From Periconia sp. R9002 (Eukaryota > Ascomycota > Dothideomycetes > Pleosporales > Periconiaceae), in NCBI GenBank assembly GCA_023627715.1, contig JAMAHW010000003.1, positions 558,001 to 622,000 on the forward strand: a stretch of DNA of 64,000 bases, read 5' to 3'. A model generated the notes under the pieces. The model was not told the DNA's origin. It ran no database searches and saw only the letters and a program-made list of their open reading frames with translations. The position numbers and the translations under genes were made by a program. Of the stretch, positions 23,629 through 35,797 are shown piece after piece. Position 1 is the first letter of the stretch, and every line of letters begins with the position of its first letter.

Positions 23629-25402
23629 AACAGGGTTGTTATTCCGTGAAAATAATAATCATTATTTCTTTGTTGCGGTCATGTTATGTGGTAGTCGAGT
23701 CTGCCTTGCCTTGTTTTGCCGCTGCCGGTTGATGATTGTTTTGAGGATGTTATGCAGCTATTTAGAAACCTTGATGGTCTAAATTTAACATGTGGAGCAA
23801 AGGTGGTTACTGGTGGGGGATAGTGTTTGAGAGCAAATTCAACAGGAGTCTAGCCGGGGCCATTGGTCAGTTCGTAAATCACGACGAGTATCTGCACAGG
23901 AAGGGGGACATGGTGAGTTTCCAAACGGTGGCGTTTGCTGATATACCGTGTAGAAGGGCATCAGGAATGAAACAGAGGATTCGTTCGCGTCCTCCTGAGG
24001 TTATATTATCGTCACCCTCTCATCTGATGGATTGCGCACTCTCCCTCGTGATTAGCCGGATCGACAAGCGTCTGCCGGCTGGGAACCCATGGGTCTGGCA
24101 TCTGCAGCATCGGATTCGCCAGCGCGCCCATCTCGTTTTCCTTTAATCCAACGTCGACCTCTCACGTCTCGAGGCCGCACTTTTTACACCTCCCATTTCG
24201 AGACCTCGCCACAACCTTGCACGAGACTGACCGCGGCGCTCCCCAAAGCCCACTTCTCCATAAACTTTGCCCTACAAGCGGCCAAATTGCCCGATTCCGC
24301 GCACTGGCCGATCTCGTCATGGATTCAAGGTCATGCCTACTACATGGAACCCAAACAATGCGCATGCCATTTTTTTCAAGTTACGTACTTGAAGCCTCCG
24401 AGGAGATTTGAACTCGACGAGAATGTGGGGAACAGCTCTTCAAACAACTGGCGAAACGCCGAGGCACGAATCCTCCCGGCCGTTATGGTTGTTGAGTATC
24501 GTGCTCCTTCCATATACAGTAAACCATTCATCCAATTACCGCCTTGAAAACCAGCCTACCTCCGGGTAATTTTGCAGCCATTCCTTGACATGGATTCATC
24601 ATGGCAGATCGTTCGTGGAGTAAGATGCGATGCGACGCCGTGCTAAGAAGGGCTGGGGTTACTATCAGGTCACATCGTCGCCCTGCTCCCCCATGTGCAG
24701 CATCGGGTTGCGTAGGCCAGCAAGTCATCTTGCCTGCATATCGCATACATGTCTCGAGCGTGTCTCTGACGTTCGGCTACTCTTGGAGAGACATGACGCC
24801 TTTTTCCAACAAGATTCGAACTAAGCAGGGACGTGATTCAACAATGGGAGTACACAATTATCCGTACCAACCGCTGCGCAGTCCACACGATCTTTCGGGT
24901 ATGCCCCAGACTCCCAGGAGTGGGCCCCTGCACCGTTTCGTGACACCTCTCTGGGCATGTAGAGGACTAGCCTGTGCAACCTTCACAACGGTACCTGCAG
25001 ATCGATGTCTGGTTTTGGTAAAGCTACCTGAGACGGGTCTCCGCCTGGCCCTCCACCATTTCAATCTCATTCTTACCTTCCGTAAATGAGAACCTTGACG
25101 TTCAAACCATGGAGCAAGGAACATGGCACCAGACATTCCCTATACCAGAATCCAGTCGTATATAACAGAGCTTCGCTGCTCTTGTTGTGACATTCCAGCA
25201 ATCCGGGCTTGCGCTTCATTCTTGGACTTCTTCACATTCCGTTGCTATATCCTCCTTTGATACGGTTATCGTTTGTTTTTTTCCCTACCCAGTCTCTCTT
25301 TTGCGAAGTTGCTTGAAGCAACACTGTCAATCCCTTCTCTGCTCTCCTCCCCTCACCCTGCAGATACACTCCTTCCTCTTACATCAGATTTTCACTTTTG
25401 AT
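23629..25402. other. intergenic region (GH15 / GH81)
   Basis: Spacer of 1.8 kb between two plus-strand genes. ATG-initiated frames at 24089-24547 (152 codons) and 24601-25089 (162 codons) are open but resemble no protein family and have overlapping competitors, so I do not call them genes. One small spliced frame is listed separately at low confidence. Confidence 0.45.
23790..23998 (+). CDS. possible small spliced protein, 55 residues (uncertain)
   Basis: An ATG at 23790 opens a 41-codon frame (MWSKGGYWWGIVFESKFNRS start) that ends exactly at ATG|GTGAGT. A CTGAT branch-like motif and a TGTAG acceptor give a 41-nt intron, then 14 codons to a TGA at 23996. If unspliced, the frame reads on to 118 codons. 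The intron is shorter than is usual, and no family is recognised. It may be a chance frame just downstream of the GH15 gene. Confidence 0.15.
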
Positions 25403-27921
25403 ATGGGGAAACTGGCTACTTTGCTGGGCTTGACCCCGGCTATACTTGTGCATGGCTTACCTGCATACGAGCCTAGAGTATTGGACGAGCGTGCTATCAC
25501 GCTCTCGACTGTGCCGGCTACTTCGACATATTCTTCTACACCCTCTTCCTTCCAATCGGCATCTATAACTTTGTCACCCTCACTAACAGGCGTGAGTACC
25601 GGCCCAGTCAAATCCATGAGTTGAGTAGCTGACACGCACGCTTATAGTCTGTGCAAACTACATTGCCCAGCCTTAGTTTTACCCCTAACCCCATCTTGTC
25701 GAGTCCTATCCCAACGCCCAGCACTTCTCTGAAACCTATTCAATCGAGTCTCCAGCCAGGCCCTACCAGTAATCTTAGGGCGGATGGGAATATTTTCGTT
25801 CCAATGGCTACGGATGCTCCTCCACAACAAATCACGAGCCGCAATGATCATGCCGTGAAGAAGCTCAACATAGTCGACGGAGATGTACCCATTGAGACAA
25901 ACAAGTTCTACGCCAATTTGTTCTTGGGAAGCCAGAACTTTCCGGTGTGGACGCAGCCTTACTCCCTGGTTTGGGCTAAAGGTAATGGAGGCACCTACGG
26001 CATCTCTGTCAGTCACACCGAAAGATCTCAGTTAGCATGGGACAACGAAAACACCCCACCACGATACTTCATTGCCCCTCAAGGTATCCAACATGTCGTG
26101 CTATCAGCACAGGAGCTTCAACGAGACACTGTTCTTTCTACAGAAGATCTTACAGGGTTCTCGGCGTACGCCAACTTAGCACCATCTGCAGGTTCTAAAC
26201 CCGTCGTCTCGTTCCCATTGGTACAAGGCATGGGTTTCGTCACTGCCATTTACGACAACGGAACTCCCCACTTGACCTCCAGTGTGTTCTTCCGCACACT
26301 AGAGTATATCGGAGAACTCGATAGCATTACCTATAAGTATAGGCTTGTTCTGAACGACAACTCCAACTGGCTTATATACGCCACTCCCGTCGGCACTCTC
26401 GGGGCTCCTCCACTCACGTTGAGCAACAGCAGCGTGATCGAGGGACCAGCTGGCTTCTCCGGTATGATTCAAGTTGCAAAGAACCCAGCCCAAGCCTCGG
26501 GTGAGGAGGCCTACGACTCTGCTGCCGGAGCCTACGCCGCGAATGCCACTATTTCTGCCACCACGAGCGGTTCTTCCGGAAGCTACACGCTCACCTGGGG
26601 CAAGGGTGGTGTCGGCAACACTCCTCTGATCATGTTTGCGCTCCCGCATCACCAGGAGTCTCTCGACGACGAGTCCCGAGCTGCATTGACCGACATCAAT
26701 CTAGTCACTGGCACCAAGGGAATCGCGCGTGCTCTCGTGGCCGACCACATGACCTTGAACGAGCCCAACCTTCCCGACAGCATCGGCTTCGATCCGTGGG
26801 TCGTCAATGCCGCAGGCACCGGCGGCAGCAGCAACGCCAACATCGACGCATCCGCCCTGGCTGCCGTCCGCAGCTCAGCAGCCACGGAGCTAGCAGAGGA
26901 CTTTGACAAGCAGACTCGACTCAACAGCATGTACTACAGCGGCAAGGCACTCGCCAAGTTCGCCATGGCCATCTACACCACCCAAGCCATCGCAAAAGAC
27001 ACGCAGCTCGCAGCGGCGGGTCTAGCCAAGCTTAAAGACGCCCTCAAAGTCTTCATCGACAACACGCAACCCCTCCCGCTCGTCTACGACACCGTCTGGA
27101 AAGGCGTCGTCTCCTCAGGGACCTACCAAAACGGCGACACGGGGCTCGACTTTGGCAACACGCTCTACAACGACCACCACTTCCACTTCGGCTACTTCGT
27201 CTACACAGCCGCCGTCATCGGATACCTCGACCCAGCCTGGCTCACCCAAGGCACCAACAAAGCCTGGGTCAACACGCTCGTCCGCGACTTCGCCAACCCA
27301 ACCGAAGACGATCCCTACTTCCCCTTCGCGCGCTCCTTCGACTGGTGGAACGGCCACTCGTGGGCCAAGGGCCTCTTCGACTCGGGCGACGGCAAGGACC
27401 AGGAATCCACGTCCGAAGATACGTTCGCGACCTACGGCCTCAAAATGTGGGGGCGCACCACGGGCGACGCCAACATGGAGGCCCGCGCAAACATCCAGCT
27501 CGCCGTCCAGAAACGCGCCCTCTCAAACTACTTCCTCCTCCAGTCCGACAACAAAGTCCAACCCGAACGCTTCATCCCTAACAAAGTCACCGGCATCCTC
27601 TTCGAGAACAAAGTCGATCATGTGACGTACTTTGGCGCCAACATCGAGTTCATCCAGGGTATTCACATGTTGCCTATTAACCCGTCGTCGGCGTACACGC
27701 GGCCCAAGAAGTTTGTCCAGGAGGAGTGGGTTCAGTATTTCAGCAATGGCCGCGCGGATCAGGTGCAGGGCGGTTGGAGGGGTGTGTTGTACTCGAACCT
27801 CGCGCTGATTGATCCCACGACGGCGTATAATTGGTTTGCCAGGCAGGACTTTGATATGCAGTATTTGGATGGCGGGATGAGTCGGACGTGGTTTCTTGCG
27901 TATGCGGCAGCGATGAGGTAG
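25403..27921 (+). CDS. eng1: glycoside hydrolase family 81 endo-1,3-beta-glucanase (Eng1-like)
   Basis: Two exons, 25403-25591 and 25648-27921, give 820 residues. It begins with a signal-like hydrophobic N-terminus (MGKLATLLGLTPAILVHG). A Ser/Thr/Pro-rich linker runs to ~120. The GH81 domain then runs to the C-terminus: NKFYANLFLG, QPYSLVW, the beta-sandwich region, and the alpha-barrel with LYNDHHFHFGYF (probable catalytic Asp572) and GKDQESTSED (Glu649 and Glu653, the paired glutamates of the family). It ends in GGMSRTWFLAYAAAMR. GH81 enzymes cut internal beta-1,3-glucan bonds. In yeasts the secreted member Eng1 is needed for daughter-cell separation, and in moulds relatives act in wall remodelling and autolysis. 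The secreted form here suggests the Eng1 type, not the cytosolic Acf2/Eng2 type. The codons are markedly C-rich in the barrel part. Confidence 0.95.
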
Positions 27922-29556
27922 GTTTGTGTTGAGGAAGGTTTGAGGTTTTCTTTTTGGTGGTTTACTCGTTCTCTCTTTTTTTTTGTTTCTTTTTTTGATT
28001 GATGGATGGATGGGTGGCTTGATTGATTAACGCTCTTCGCAATGTTGGTTCCGAGCGATGGATTGGCAAACTCTTTTTCTTTCTCAATTTCCTTTCTTAC
28101 CCTCCTTCCTCTCCTTTCTTCTCACCATCACTACCACCATCTTCCTCTCCTTTCTTCTCATCGTCACCATCCAACAAACCACCACCCAACCCTAGGGCCA
28201 ACTGCATTTCTTACCGGCGTTACATCTCCTCTTTCCTTTTTTTACCGTTTTACATTCTCTCATCACCTCTTATCATCTATCCTCTACACATTCATGTATA
28301 TACCTTACGTCCCCCCACTTATTCTTTTATACGTTTCTGCATTTCTAGCGAGCAGCAGAAGAGACAGAGAGGCACGTATTCATATTCATATTTACTTTCA
28401 CATGGCTACACGTCATACGCATCTCCCACAAACAAACGTCCAGCGGTTTATATACATACTTCGGATGAGAGAGACGTATATTTTTAAACGCACAGCGTTG
28501 AGAAGCGAGAATTATATAGTTTAGTTTGTAGTTTTTTGATCCGTTCTGTTCTGTCCGTCTTTCTCTGATTCTTTGTTTTGTTTTGTTTTATTTTTGTGCG
28601 TGTGTGTTGTTGCTGCGTTCACGTACATTTATAGATACGTACTTGAGATAGAAGGGAGTTAGCCATATCTTTGTAGGCGAGACGAAATTGGTTAAATGAG
28701 ACGAGATGAAGCTTGAGAATGAAAAGAAATATCAATCGAGGTTATTCTAAAACAAGTTCAAACAAGAGGGTCTAGGTAGTCTTTGGTTTGTTTGTCGTTG
28801 AGCGACATCAAGATTTCGCATTAAGTATTACCACTAATAATTATCCACGGCGACGACGGCGATCATGGCCATCTGATCCAGGACGCCTTCCTCATACTCG
28901 TTTCCCCTCTTTCCTGGGGCGGGGGCGTAACCCTCCCCTGATGCCTGGGACCTTTCTCTTTTCAACATATTCCCCGCATGAGGCGACTCGTTCTTTGCAT
29001 CATGTAACCATATCCCCTTTCCTTCCCGCCGTCCAAGTCCCCCAATTCCCCAACCAATATAAACACGAAGCCGGTGTCGAAAAAAAAGAAGAAAATACCG
29101 GCTTGTGCCAACAGCGAACGTAATAGTACAATCGGTACAAATATTTTTTCTCTCCCCCTCCTCTCCTCTTGCCTCTCCTCCAAAAAGGTACCAGAAGCGA
29201 CCGACAGGGTATCAATTCGAGAAAAAAAAGTATTAACCACCGCTTTATTTTTTTTCTTCCGCCCTAAAAAAGGACCCACACGCAGCTTTGCAAAGCAAAT
29301 GAAGAAGAAGAGGAAAAATGCTTTGTGTGGGTCAACCACCAGAGAAGAAGAGAAATATAAATGATAAAGGTGTCGAGTCAACGCCCGTACCCGCGATGCT
29401 TCGCTCTAATATCTCCAAAATGTATGGGATGAAATGAGTTGCTGCGCTGAAAAAATGCTCGATAAAAACTCCGTGTAATGCATGAATTCGTCAAAGGCCG
29501 TTGCCGATGGGGGGTGAGATGATGATGGGTTGAGATAGTGTTGTTGGGATAACTCG
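27922..29556. other. convergent intergenic region (GH81 / AUR1)
   Basis: About 1.6 kb between the 3' ends of two facing genes. It is pyrimidine-rich on the plus strand, with runs of TTTC and CCTC. Frames such as 28042-28524 are low-complexity and have no family match. The length suggests long 3' UTRs or an unrecognised transcript. Confidence 0.5.
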
Positions 29557-31015
29557 CTACCGTGCTGGCTCGTTGTCGGATCCCACGGTTTCGCCGTCCC
29601 ATAAGCTTTGAGCATCGTCCACGGGGGACCGAGCTCCCGCAGACGGGCTTCGACCACCGGTGGAGTAGGATGAGGAAGAGCCGCTGGCCCACTCCTCTGA
29701 ATCGGAAAGAGGATGGAACTCTTCGTAGATGTCGAGCATGCTGTAGCTAGCGTCTTGTGGATCGCCAATCTCGACGTAGTCGTAGTCCCAGCGAAACTCC
29801 TTGTCGGGTTGAACGCGGGGCAAGAATACGCCTCGGGCCCAGAAAAAGGCAATGCCGGCAACTACTAGGATTAGCAGGATGAACATCTGGAATAGTCAGA
29901 AAAAAATGGACTTACGCAGACTGCCTGCAACAAGGTCTACAGCATAGTGATGGGAAAGGTACATGGTGGACCACCATAGCCACATGGTATAGAACACATA
30001 CACTGGGAACAGCTTGGGGAAGCAGTGTCCCATAAACAGCGTCTCGAGCGTTGCCCAACCGGAGTGTAGCGAAGGCATGGCGCCAAAGACCATGGGCGAG
30101 GCGTGGAAAGTGGAGGTATAAAGATCAATACCCAACAGCTTGTCAATGGCCTTCAAGCCCGCAGCGTCACCGGGGATAGAGTAATTGGCGGGGGCCAAAC
30201 CGTAGTTGTTCTCATACCACGGAGGAGCACATGGGAAGATGATCTGAATAATGACGGCGGTCATGTTCATGTAGCCAAATGCACGTGCCCAGATGGGGAG
30301 AGTTCCGGGAGGACCCCAAATGAACATGCAACCACTGACTACCACCGGAGACACATAATGAATTACGCCATAGGGGATGACAGCCAGGACGTCCAGAACA
30401 GTGTGTTTATGCGCGGAGAGAATGTTGCTCAGATTGGCGCCGTACAGGATGTTTTCCAAAGCTGGAAGGACGCGGACAGAGATGGTAGGTCTGTACTCGG
30501 CGGGAATGTACCTGCAGTCACTGGGTTAGTTTTTGCCTGTGGATAGCAAGGGAATGCGCCGGCGTATTCAGTACGTACTTGCAGCTGGAGAACAGGAACA
30601 GCCATGTGAGGGCGGGAAGAAAGGGCAGCAAAAACTGGCGGGTGATGGGCAGCATGAGACCGCCCATGAGCATGGTAGCGGCGAAGGTCTTTGCAAAGGG
30701 CCCGGGGGCTTCGCTAACGCAGAGGGAGAAGATGGCGACGATGGCCAGAATGAGGTATTGACCATCGTATATTGACCACGGGTGTGTTCGCAACGAGCGC
30801 AGGGTGTCGGCGGGGGAGAAGGAGGTTTCGAGCGAGGAGATGGACGAGGTGGGCGACTGGCGACTGCGTATGCGCGAGCGCGTGGCTCTCCACTTTCTGC
30901 GGACGCGGTGGGGGATGAAGCTGGGCAAGGCGGAAAGGCCTGGGATTTTTGTCTGCGACAGCATCTTGTTGGGCTCCTGGAGGATTCCAGCGAGGTAATT
31001 CTGGGTGGTAGCCAT
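29557..31015 (-). CDS. AUR1: inositol phosphorylceramide synthase catalytic subunit Aur1
   Basis: Golgi membrane enzyme that transfers phosphoinositol from phosphatidylinositol to ceramide, making inositol phosphorylceramide. It is essential in fungi and the target of aureobasidin A. Three exons on the minus strand: 30579-31015, 29916-30511 and 29557-29864, giving 446 residues. Active-site motifs of the lipid-phosphatase superfamily are intact: FGAMPSLHSGWAT with His295, and YLSHHYAVDLVAG with His334 and Asp338. The junction residues SSCK-YIPAEYRPTI match the family. The C-terminal tail has FLPRVQPDKEFRWDYDYVE, followed by an acidic, Ser-rich end. The frame stays open upstream to 31210, but only from a TTG. 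ATG 31015 (MATTQNYL) is the start. The last intron cannot use the nearest CAG (29-nt intron, wrong frame). The tandem TAGTAG acceptor keeps frame and gives SL-LVAGIAFFWARG or SL-LAGIAFFWARG. Confidence 0.95.
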
Positions 31016-34000
31016 GGTCGTGCGGAGGCGTGCAGGGCGGTCGGCAGCGGTGGGAAAAGCGAGCAGGCACAGGAACAGGCACAGGCGCACGCGATCAAGG
31101 GCTGCTGGGGTGGGTTGGAATTGCAGTGTCTTTGGGCCAGCAAGCCTTGGGCGGTGGAAGAAGGAGGGATGGGAGTCGGGGGAGCAGACAAAGGCTCTCT
31201 CGAGTAGCAAGTCAGACAGACAGTATTAAGTTAAGGGAGCGACGAGAGAGGCGGAGGGCGGCGGAATATCAAGGTTGGTAAGGAGGGTCGGGATTGGCGG
31301 ATGGGCTTAGCAAGGATGGTGAAATTAGCCTTCGCATGGGTGAGCTTGGGCCACCATCATGGCCATGACCAGCACTTACTGTACCAGCAGACGGCACGGT
31401 AACCAGCCACACCCATCGTCTTTTGAAATGGCATCAATCTTGGTTTGTTTTGTTCATCGATCGAGCCGGCTAGTTAGTTTCCATTGCCGTGGCCCGCCTA
31501 AAGCATTGGTCTTGTTGTCGTTGTTGTTGAATGATGCATTCATTCTCTTTGTCGGATATCTACCTACCTATCTGCTAAGCTGTATGCATACATCATGTCA
31601 CAGAGCAGCACGTGTGCATGAATGACCAGGCGTTATCGCGTGATATGTACTCAGACACACCCAGCGAAGACAGTCGTTCTGCATTCCTAAAGTGAGGGTT
31701 TGCAGATGCACGCATCCATCGCAGACCGTCACACTTCATCATCGATAGACGTGTTGCACTCATGCAGGCGCGACTAGCGGGCAGACATGACATCAGTTTC
31801 CCTTCGTGGCCCAGCGCCCAGCGTCCAGCGCCCACCGCATACGCCGTAACGTATTCAACTGTGAATCTCTGCCTCGGCCTCGTATCAGGCGCCGTACAAC
31901 TACGTGTGCGACGTACGCAGCAAAGCAAAGCCTCCAACCGCAGCAACGCACACACGTATAACGGTCGTCGTCCTGACTGTGGCGCATAGCCTCTTTCTTG
32001 TTGTACAGTACAGTAGTGTGCATGGCTGCTGACTCACCTGTTCAATGCTCTCTTGTCCAGCACCCTGCCGATGCCAGTCAAACATTGGTTCAAACACTTT
32101 TTCCCTTACTCTCCACATCGCAGCCTCGCAGCCTCACCCCAGTCTAGTCGGCCTTGAGTCTGACCCGACCAATCCCCGTCGCTTGCTGACAGTCCCTACA
32201 GCATTAGCTGCACTCCCGGCACACGGCTCTTCCCAAAACCCGATCTCACAGCTTTTCGCGCAATTTCGCCCTTTCCAAGCCAACCGTCGCTTGCCAATTC
32301 GGCCGAATGTGCTTCGGTCCAAACTTGCTACCTTTTGCAACCTTCTACATCTTGCAATCTTCTATACAAAAATATAGCCAGAATACAAAAAACGTTTCAT
32401 ACATACAAATACCTCCTAGCATACTTACTTCTGATACAATTGTGTTGCATGTAGAGTGCTAAGTGTTGTAAGTATGTACTACAGGTACCAAGCTTACCAT
32501 CGAATCATTTCCCATTTGCACGCTAGTAACCACCAGCGTCTAAAACGGCAAAAAATCAGTCGAGTAGTCTCTAAAACTAAGATGAAGAATTTGAGAAAAT
32601 AGAAAAAGTTTTTCTCACTTCTCATTTCCCTTGTCACCCAAGTCATGCTCAGTCAGGCTAAACCTAAAATCTCCCCATCATGGTCTCACGTCCATCGCAA
32701 TTTCCCTTGGTACTCTTTCCTTTTTTTAATAATTCTTTCAACCGTTTCGGGCTCCTTTTGCCCTTCTTTTTGGCTTTGCAGTATCCTATCACATCGCGTC
32801 TCATCCACTCGTAACCGCCCGCCGCCCGTTGCACTCTGCAGACGTGTGGCACCTCGCCTCCGTTTTTTCTGTTTCGACCCGCTGGCTCCCTGGCCGCAGC
32901 CGCCGCCCCCATCTCACCACTCCCTAGATCGCAACCCACCCCAAAAAAGCGCCGTACCATCCAATCCAATCCGCCAAGTCTCCGCACCCCAAAGATACCG
33001 GCCGACCTTGAAACGTGCCGCAGCAGAACGGCATCCAGCATCCACCGAGTTGAGTGGCTCTCCTCACTTGCTCATCGCATCGCATTGCCCAAAAAGTCAG
33101 TCCAAGTTCAGTCAGGCCCCTTGAATCTTGGCAAACCCGGGCGCGGGTACGGTCGTGAAAATGTGATGCACATCAAATCATCCAAGGTCCTGCCTTCGTT
33201 CTCGGTTAAGTTAGCTAGCAATCTCGCGCGCCCTGCAAAGTCCGTACGAGGGTCCGCCCGCAGCAGCAGCTCCCATCCCATGATTGATGCATGCATGCGT
33301 GGGTGCACGTGACGCACGAGTCGGCACGACGCGGAGCGCTACCATTCCTACCCAAAGCAAGCAAAAAACACAACGTTTGTTTTGAGTCGTGCGTGGGTTT
33401 TTGGATGATGACCAATTCGTTTCCCGTGTTCCGCCCGCCCGTTTGATTACCTATCTATACCACCGTGCACCTTGCTTGTGTTTTTTGCTTGTTCTTTTTG
33501 TTTTGCTCCTTAAGATGGATTATGGAATAGGTAGGGCTGATGGTGGCCTCGTCCACTTTTCCACCTTGTCTTAACCGCACGGTGACCACTTCAAACCTTT
33601 GACCCCTTACCGTTCTTCGATTCAATGTTGAGTAGAAAACCGTCATGACCCCGAAATTAAAACGTCTAAGCAGAAAAAGAATTGCAAACGGGTCAATTGT
33701 ATTACGAACAACACTGCCATTTCGAGGCCGAAACATGGAAGCACGACTTGGCGGTGTGGTAATCACGTGATGTTCCCCTTTCATCAATTGATGGCAGCGA
33801 CATCGGGACATGGAGCACCTTTTAGTCATACATGCTCACCTACATGTACGTATTTTGATTTATACACAACTCTTAACTACAAGACCGAGGTTGCACTCGA
33901 CGATTAGTTTACCCAGCCTACATATATACCTACATAGGTACCTACGCACATATCCTAAAGAGTCCCAACGTCCATGTTGACATATATGTAACTAATTTAA

Positions 34001-34195
34001 TCACTAGATATCCACGTAGATACCCGGGATTGTACATACATATGTACACCAATGTTAAAGATCGCTCGAATGCAATCAATCGGTCAGTAAGAAGAGAATA
34101 TAGACGTACGACCGAAAGACAGTTTCACATTCACTACTGTGCAGTGATTTCCTTTACATGTTGAGTCCAAACTGACTTTTTGGTCGGTGGAGAGC

Positions 34196-34247
<52 letters not shown>

Positions 34248-34642
34248 TCGAGCTCTTCGTCAGTGAACCCGATGTGTGTATACGTCTCAGTTTAGGACGT
34301 TTAGTAACCTTCTCCCCCTTTATCAATGCATTGCTCTTCGCTTCGTCTTCGTGAATACATGTGTTTAGCTCATTTTTCCCTCCTTATTTATTTTAGGGGG
34401 GGGGTGAATTAGTTGAAGGGGTTCTACTCAGACAGCAAAAAAAGAGGAAAAAAGAAAGTGGAGAGACTCTAATTCTCAAAGAGCAATGTAACTTTTTTTT
34501 TGATGAACTACTAGAAAGGATTCTACCTCAACAGTACCAAGATCCAAAGGTAAGAAACCAAAAAAGGCTGGCAGGGACAACCTTTGATGCCAAAAAAATC
34601 TCAAATATAACTATTTCAACGTAGTAGATTTCCCTCAACCAA
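31016..34642. other. long intergenic region (AUR1 promoter / MYND gene 3' end)
   Basis: About 3.6 kb upstream of AUR1. Frames reach 159 codons (32645-33124) but none resembles a protein family. CCTA/GTAG tandems lie near 31558-31572. A TACATGTA palindrome is at 33841, and a TA/GT microsatellite is listed separately. The first ~200 nt is probably the AUR1 5' leader. Confidence 0.5.
34196..34243. repeat. compound microsatellite (AT)n(GT)n
   Basis: About 9 units of AT followed directly by about 16 units of GT, 48 nt in all, in gene-free DNA 400 nt downstream of the MYND gene's stop codon. Alternating purine-pyrimidine sequence of this kind can adopt Z-DNA and often varies in length. Confidence 0.9.
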
Positions 34643-35797
34643 CTACCACCGTGGGACTTCTTTCCGCGCATACCGTTCCGAAGGCCGGTCTTCGGGCGGA
34701 CCAAGGTACGAGCCGTTGGAAATGTCCCATTCGAGGTATTCCCAGATTCCCATGCTATAAAGAGGATCCCGGAAATCGCCAAACTCTCGGTCCAGGAAGG
34801 TCCGGGCCTCCTTCAGAAGCTCCAGGGCACCCGGCGTCTCTTGCCACGCAGGATACCACTCCTGCACGACGCGTATCGTCTCTTTGTATTTGGCCTCTTC
34901 GTCTTCTGGCAGATCGGTGAATGCCTCCTGACCGGGTTCTAAGAGCTCGTGCGACAAGTAGAAGTTGGACTCGGCGACCACGCGGCCCAGTTCGCGGAGC
35001 TGCACTACGAGCACGTGTTCCGCCTTGACGACGTCGCGGTAGGATTTGCCCACGAAACGGGATGAAATCGGACTGCGCACTGTGTTTTGCACTACCATGT
35101 TCCGCAACTCCACTGGAAAGCGATCAAGGAGGACTTTGTGGACGATTTTGATGTGGCGAATATCGATCAGCAGCTTCACTTTGAGTAGTATGATCGCCAC
35201 AATGTACCCGAGATACAATCCGTCCTTCGACCCCCACAGGTGTGTACTGTCCTCCAGAACATCGGCGCCTTTGATCTTCGGAAAGGGGAGTGTCATGTCG
35301 GACAAGTCGTCATCATCGCCGTCACTTATGGCGGACCACTTTATGACGTCGTAGCATTGCTGGTCCTGATCGAGGCGCATCATCAGCACCGGAATTCGCT
35401 CAAGAATGTAGTTGTGATCACCGCGGCTCTGTCGGAGCAGGACTGTGTACTGATAAAGAGCCTCTACCACACCATCCACCGTACCCAAATGGGCCCCGTG
35501 ACCCGCCAGGACTACTCGCGGACCCGCCCATTCATTATAGCGATTTACGTCGTATTTGAAAGCAGTGGGTACTGCCCCGAAGCCACGGCGGAGTAGCTCT
35601 TCTTCTACAGGAAGCTTCTTTCTAAAGTTGGTGAGGTCCTTGCACATGTGCCTGTGTTCTGGGAAATGTTGGGCTTGGTGCTCGCGACTACAGTATCGGA
35701 GGAGACGACATCCTCCACACCGTAAGAGACCGGCTCGCGTGCTCCCGCATGATGCACAGCGGTGCACCAAGTCGTGATTTTCAACCTTATCTACCAT
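34643..35797 (-). CDS. MYND-type zinc finger protein
   Basis: Single exon of 384 residues. The first in-frame ATG is at 35797. The frame opens slightly earlier, but on a TTG. The MYND finger lies at residues 14-52: C14-x2-C17, C27-x2-C30, YC36, H40-Q, H44/H48 and C52. The position normally held by Cys in CxxxCQ is His40 (REHQ), which is frequent in fungal MYND proteins. The remaining ~330 residues have no catalytic domain I recognise. They include a hydrophobic helix (LYLGYIVAIILLKVKLLI, about 200-220) and a C-terminal segment rich in Trp, Tyr and Glu. There is no SET domain, so it is not a Smyd-type methyltransferase. MYND fingers bind proline-rich peptides of partner proteins. A role as an adaptor is inferred. 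Confidence 0.85.
   Translation of the reverse strand: MVDKVENHDLVHRCASCGSTRAGLLRCGGCRLLRYCSREHQAQHFPEHRHMCKDLTNFRKKLPVEEELLRRGFGAVPTAFKYDVNRYNEWAGPRVVLAGHGAHLGTVDGVVEALYQYTVLLRQSRGDHNYILERIPVLMMRLDQDQQCYDVIKWSAISDGDDDDLSDMTLPFPKIKGADVLEDSTHLWGSKDGLYLGYIVAIILLKVKLLIDIRHIKIVHKVLLDRFPVELRNMVVQNTVRSPISSRFVGKSYRDVVKAEHVLVVQLRELGRVVAESNFYLSHELLEPGQEAFTDLPEDEEAKYKETIRVVQEWYPAWQETPGALELLKEARTFLDREFGDFRDPLYSMGIWEYLEWDISNGSYLGPPEDRPSERYARKEVPRW

Noticed and set aside
24089..25089. Two ATG frames of 152 and 162 codons between GH15 and GH81
   Set aside because: Composition looks random, competing frames overlap, no splice structure or family resemblance is seen.
31016..31210. 65-residue N-terminal extension of Aur1
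   Set aside because: It starts at TTG and has low-complexity leader-like sequence. MATTQNYL at 31015 is the first ATG before the conserved region.
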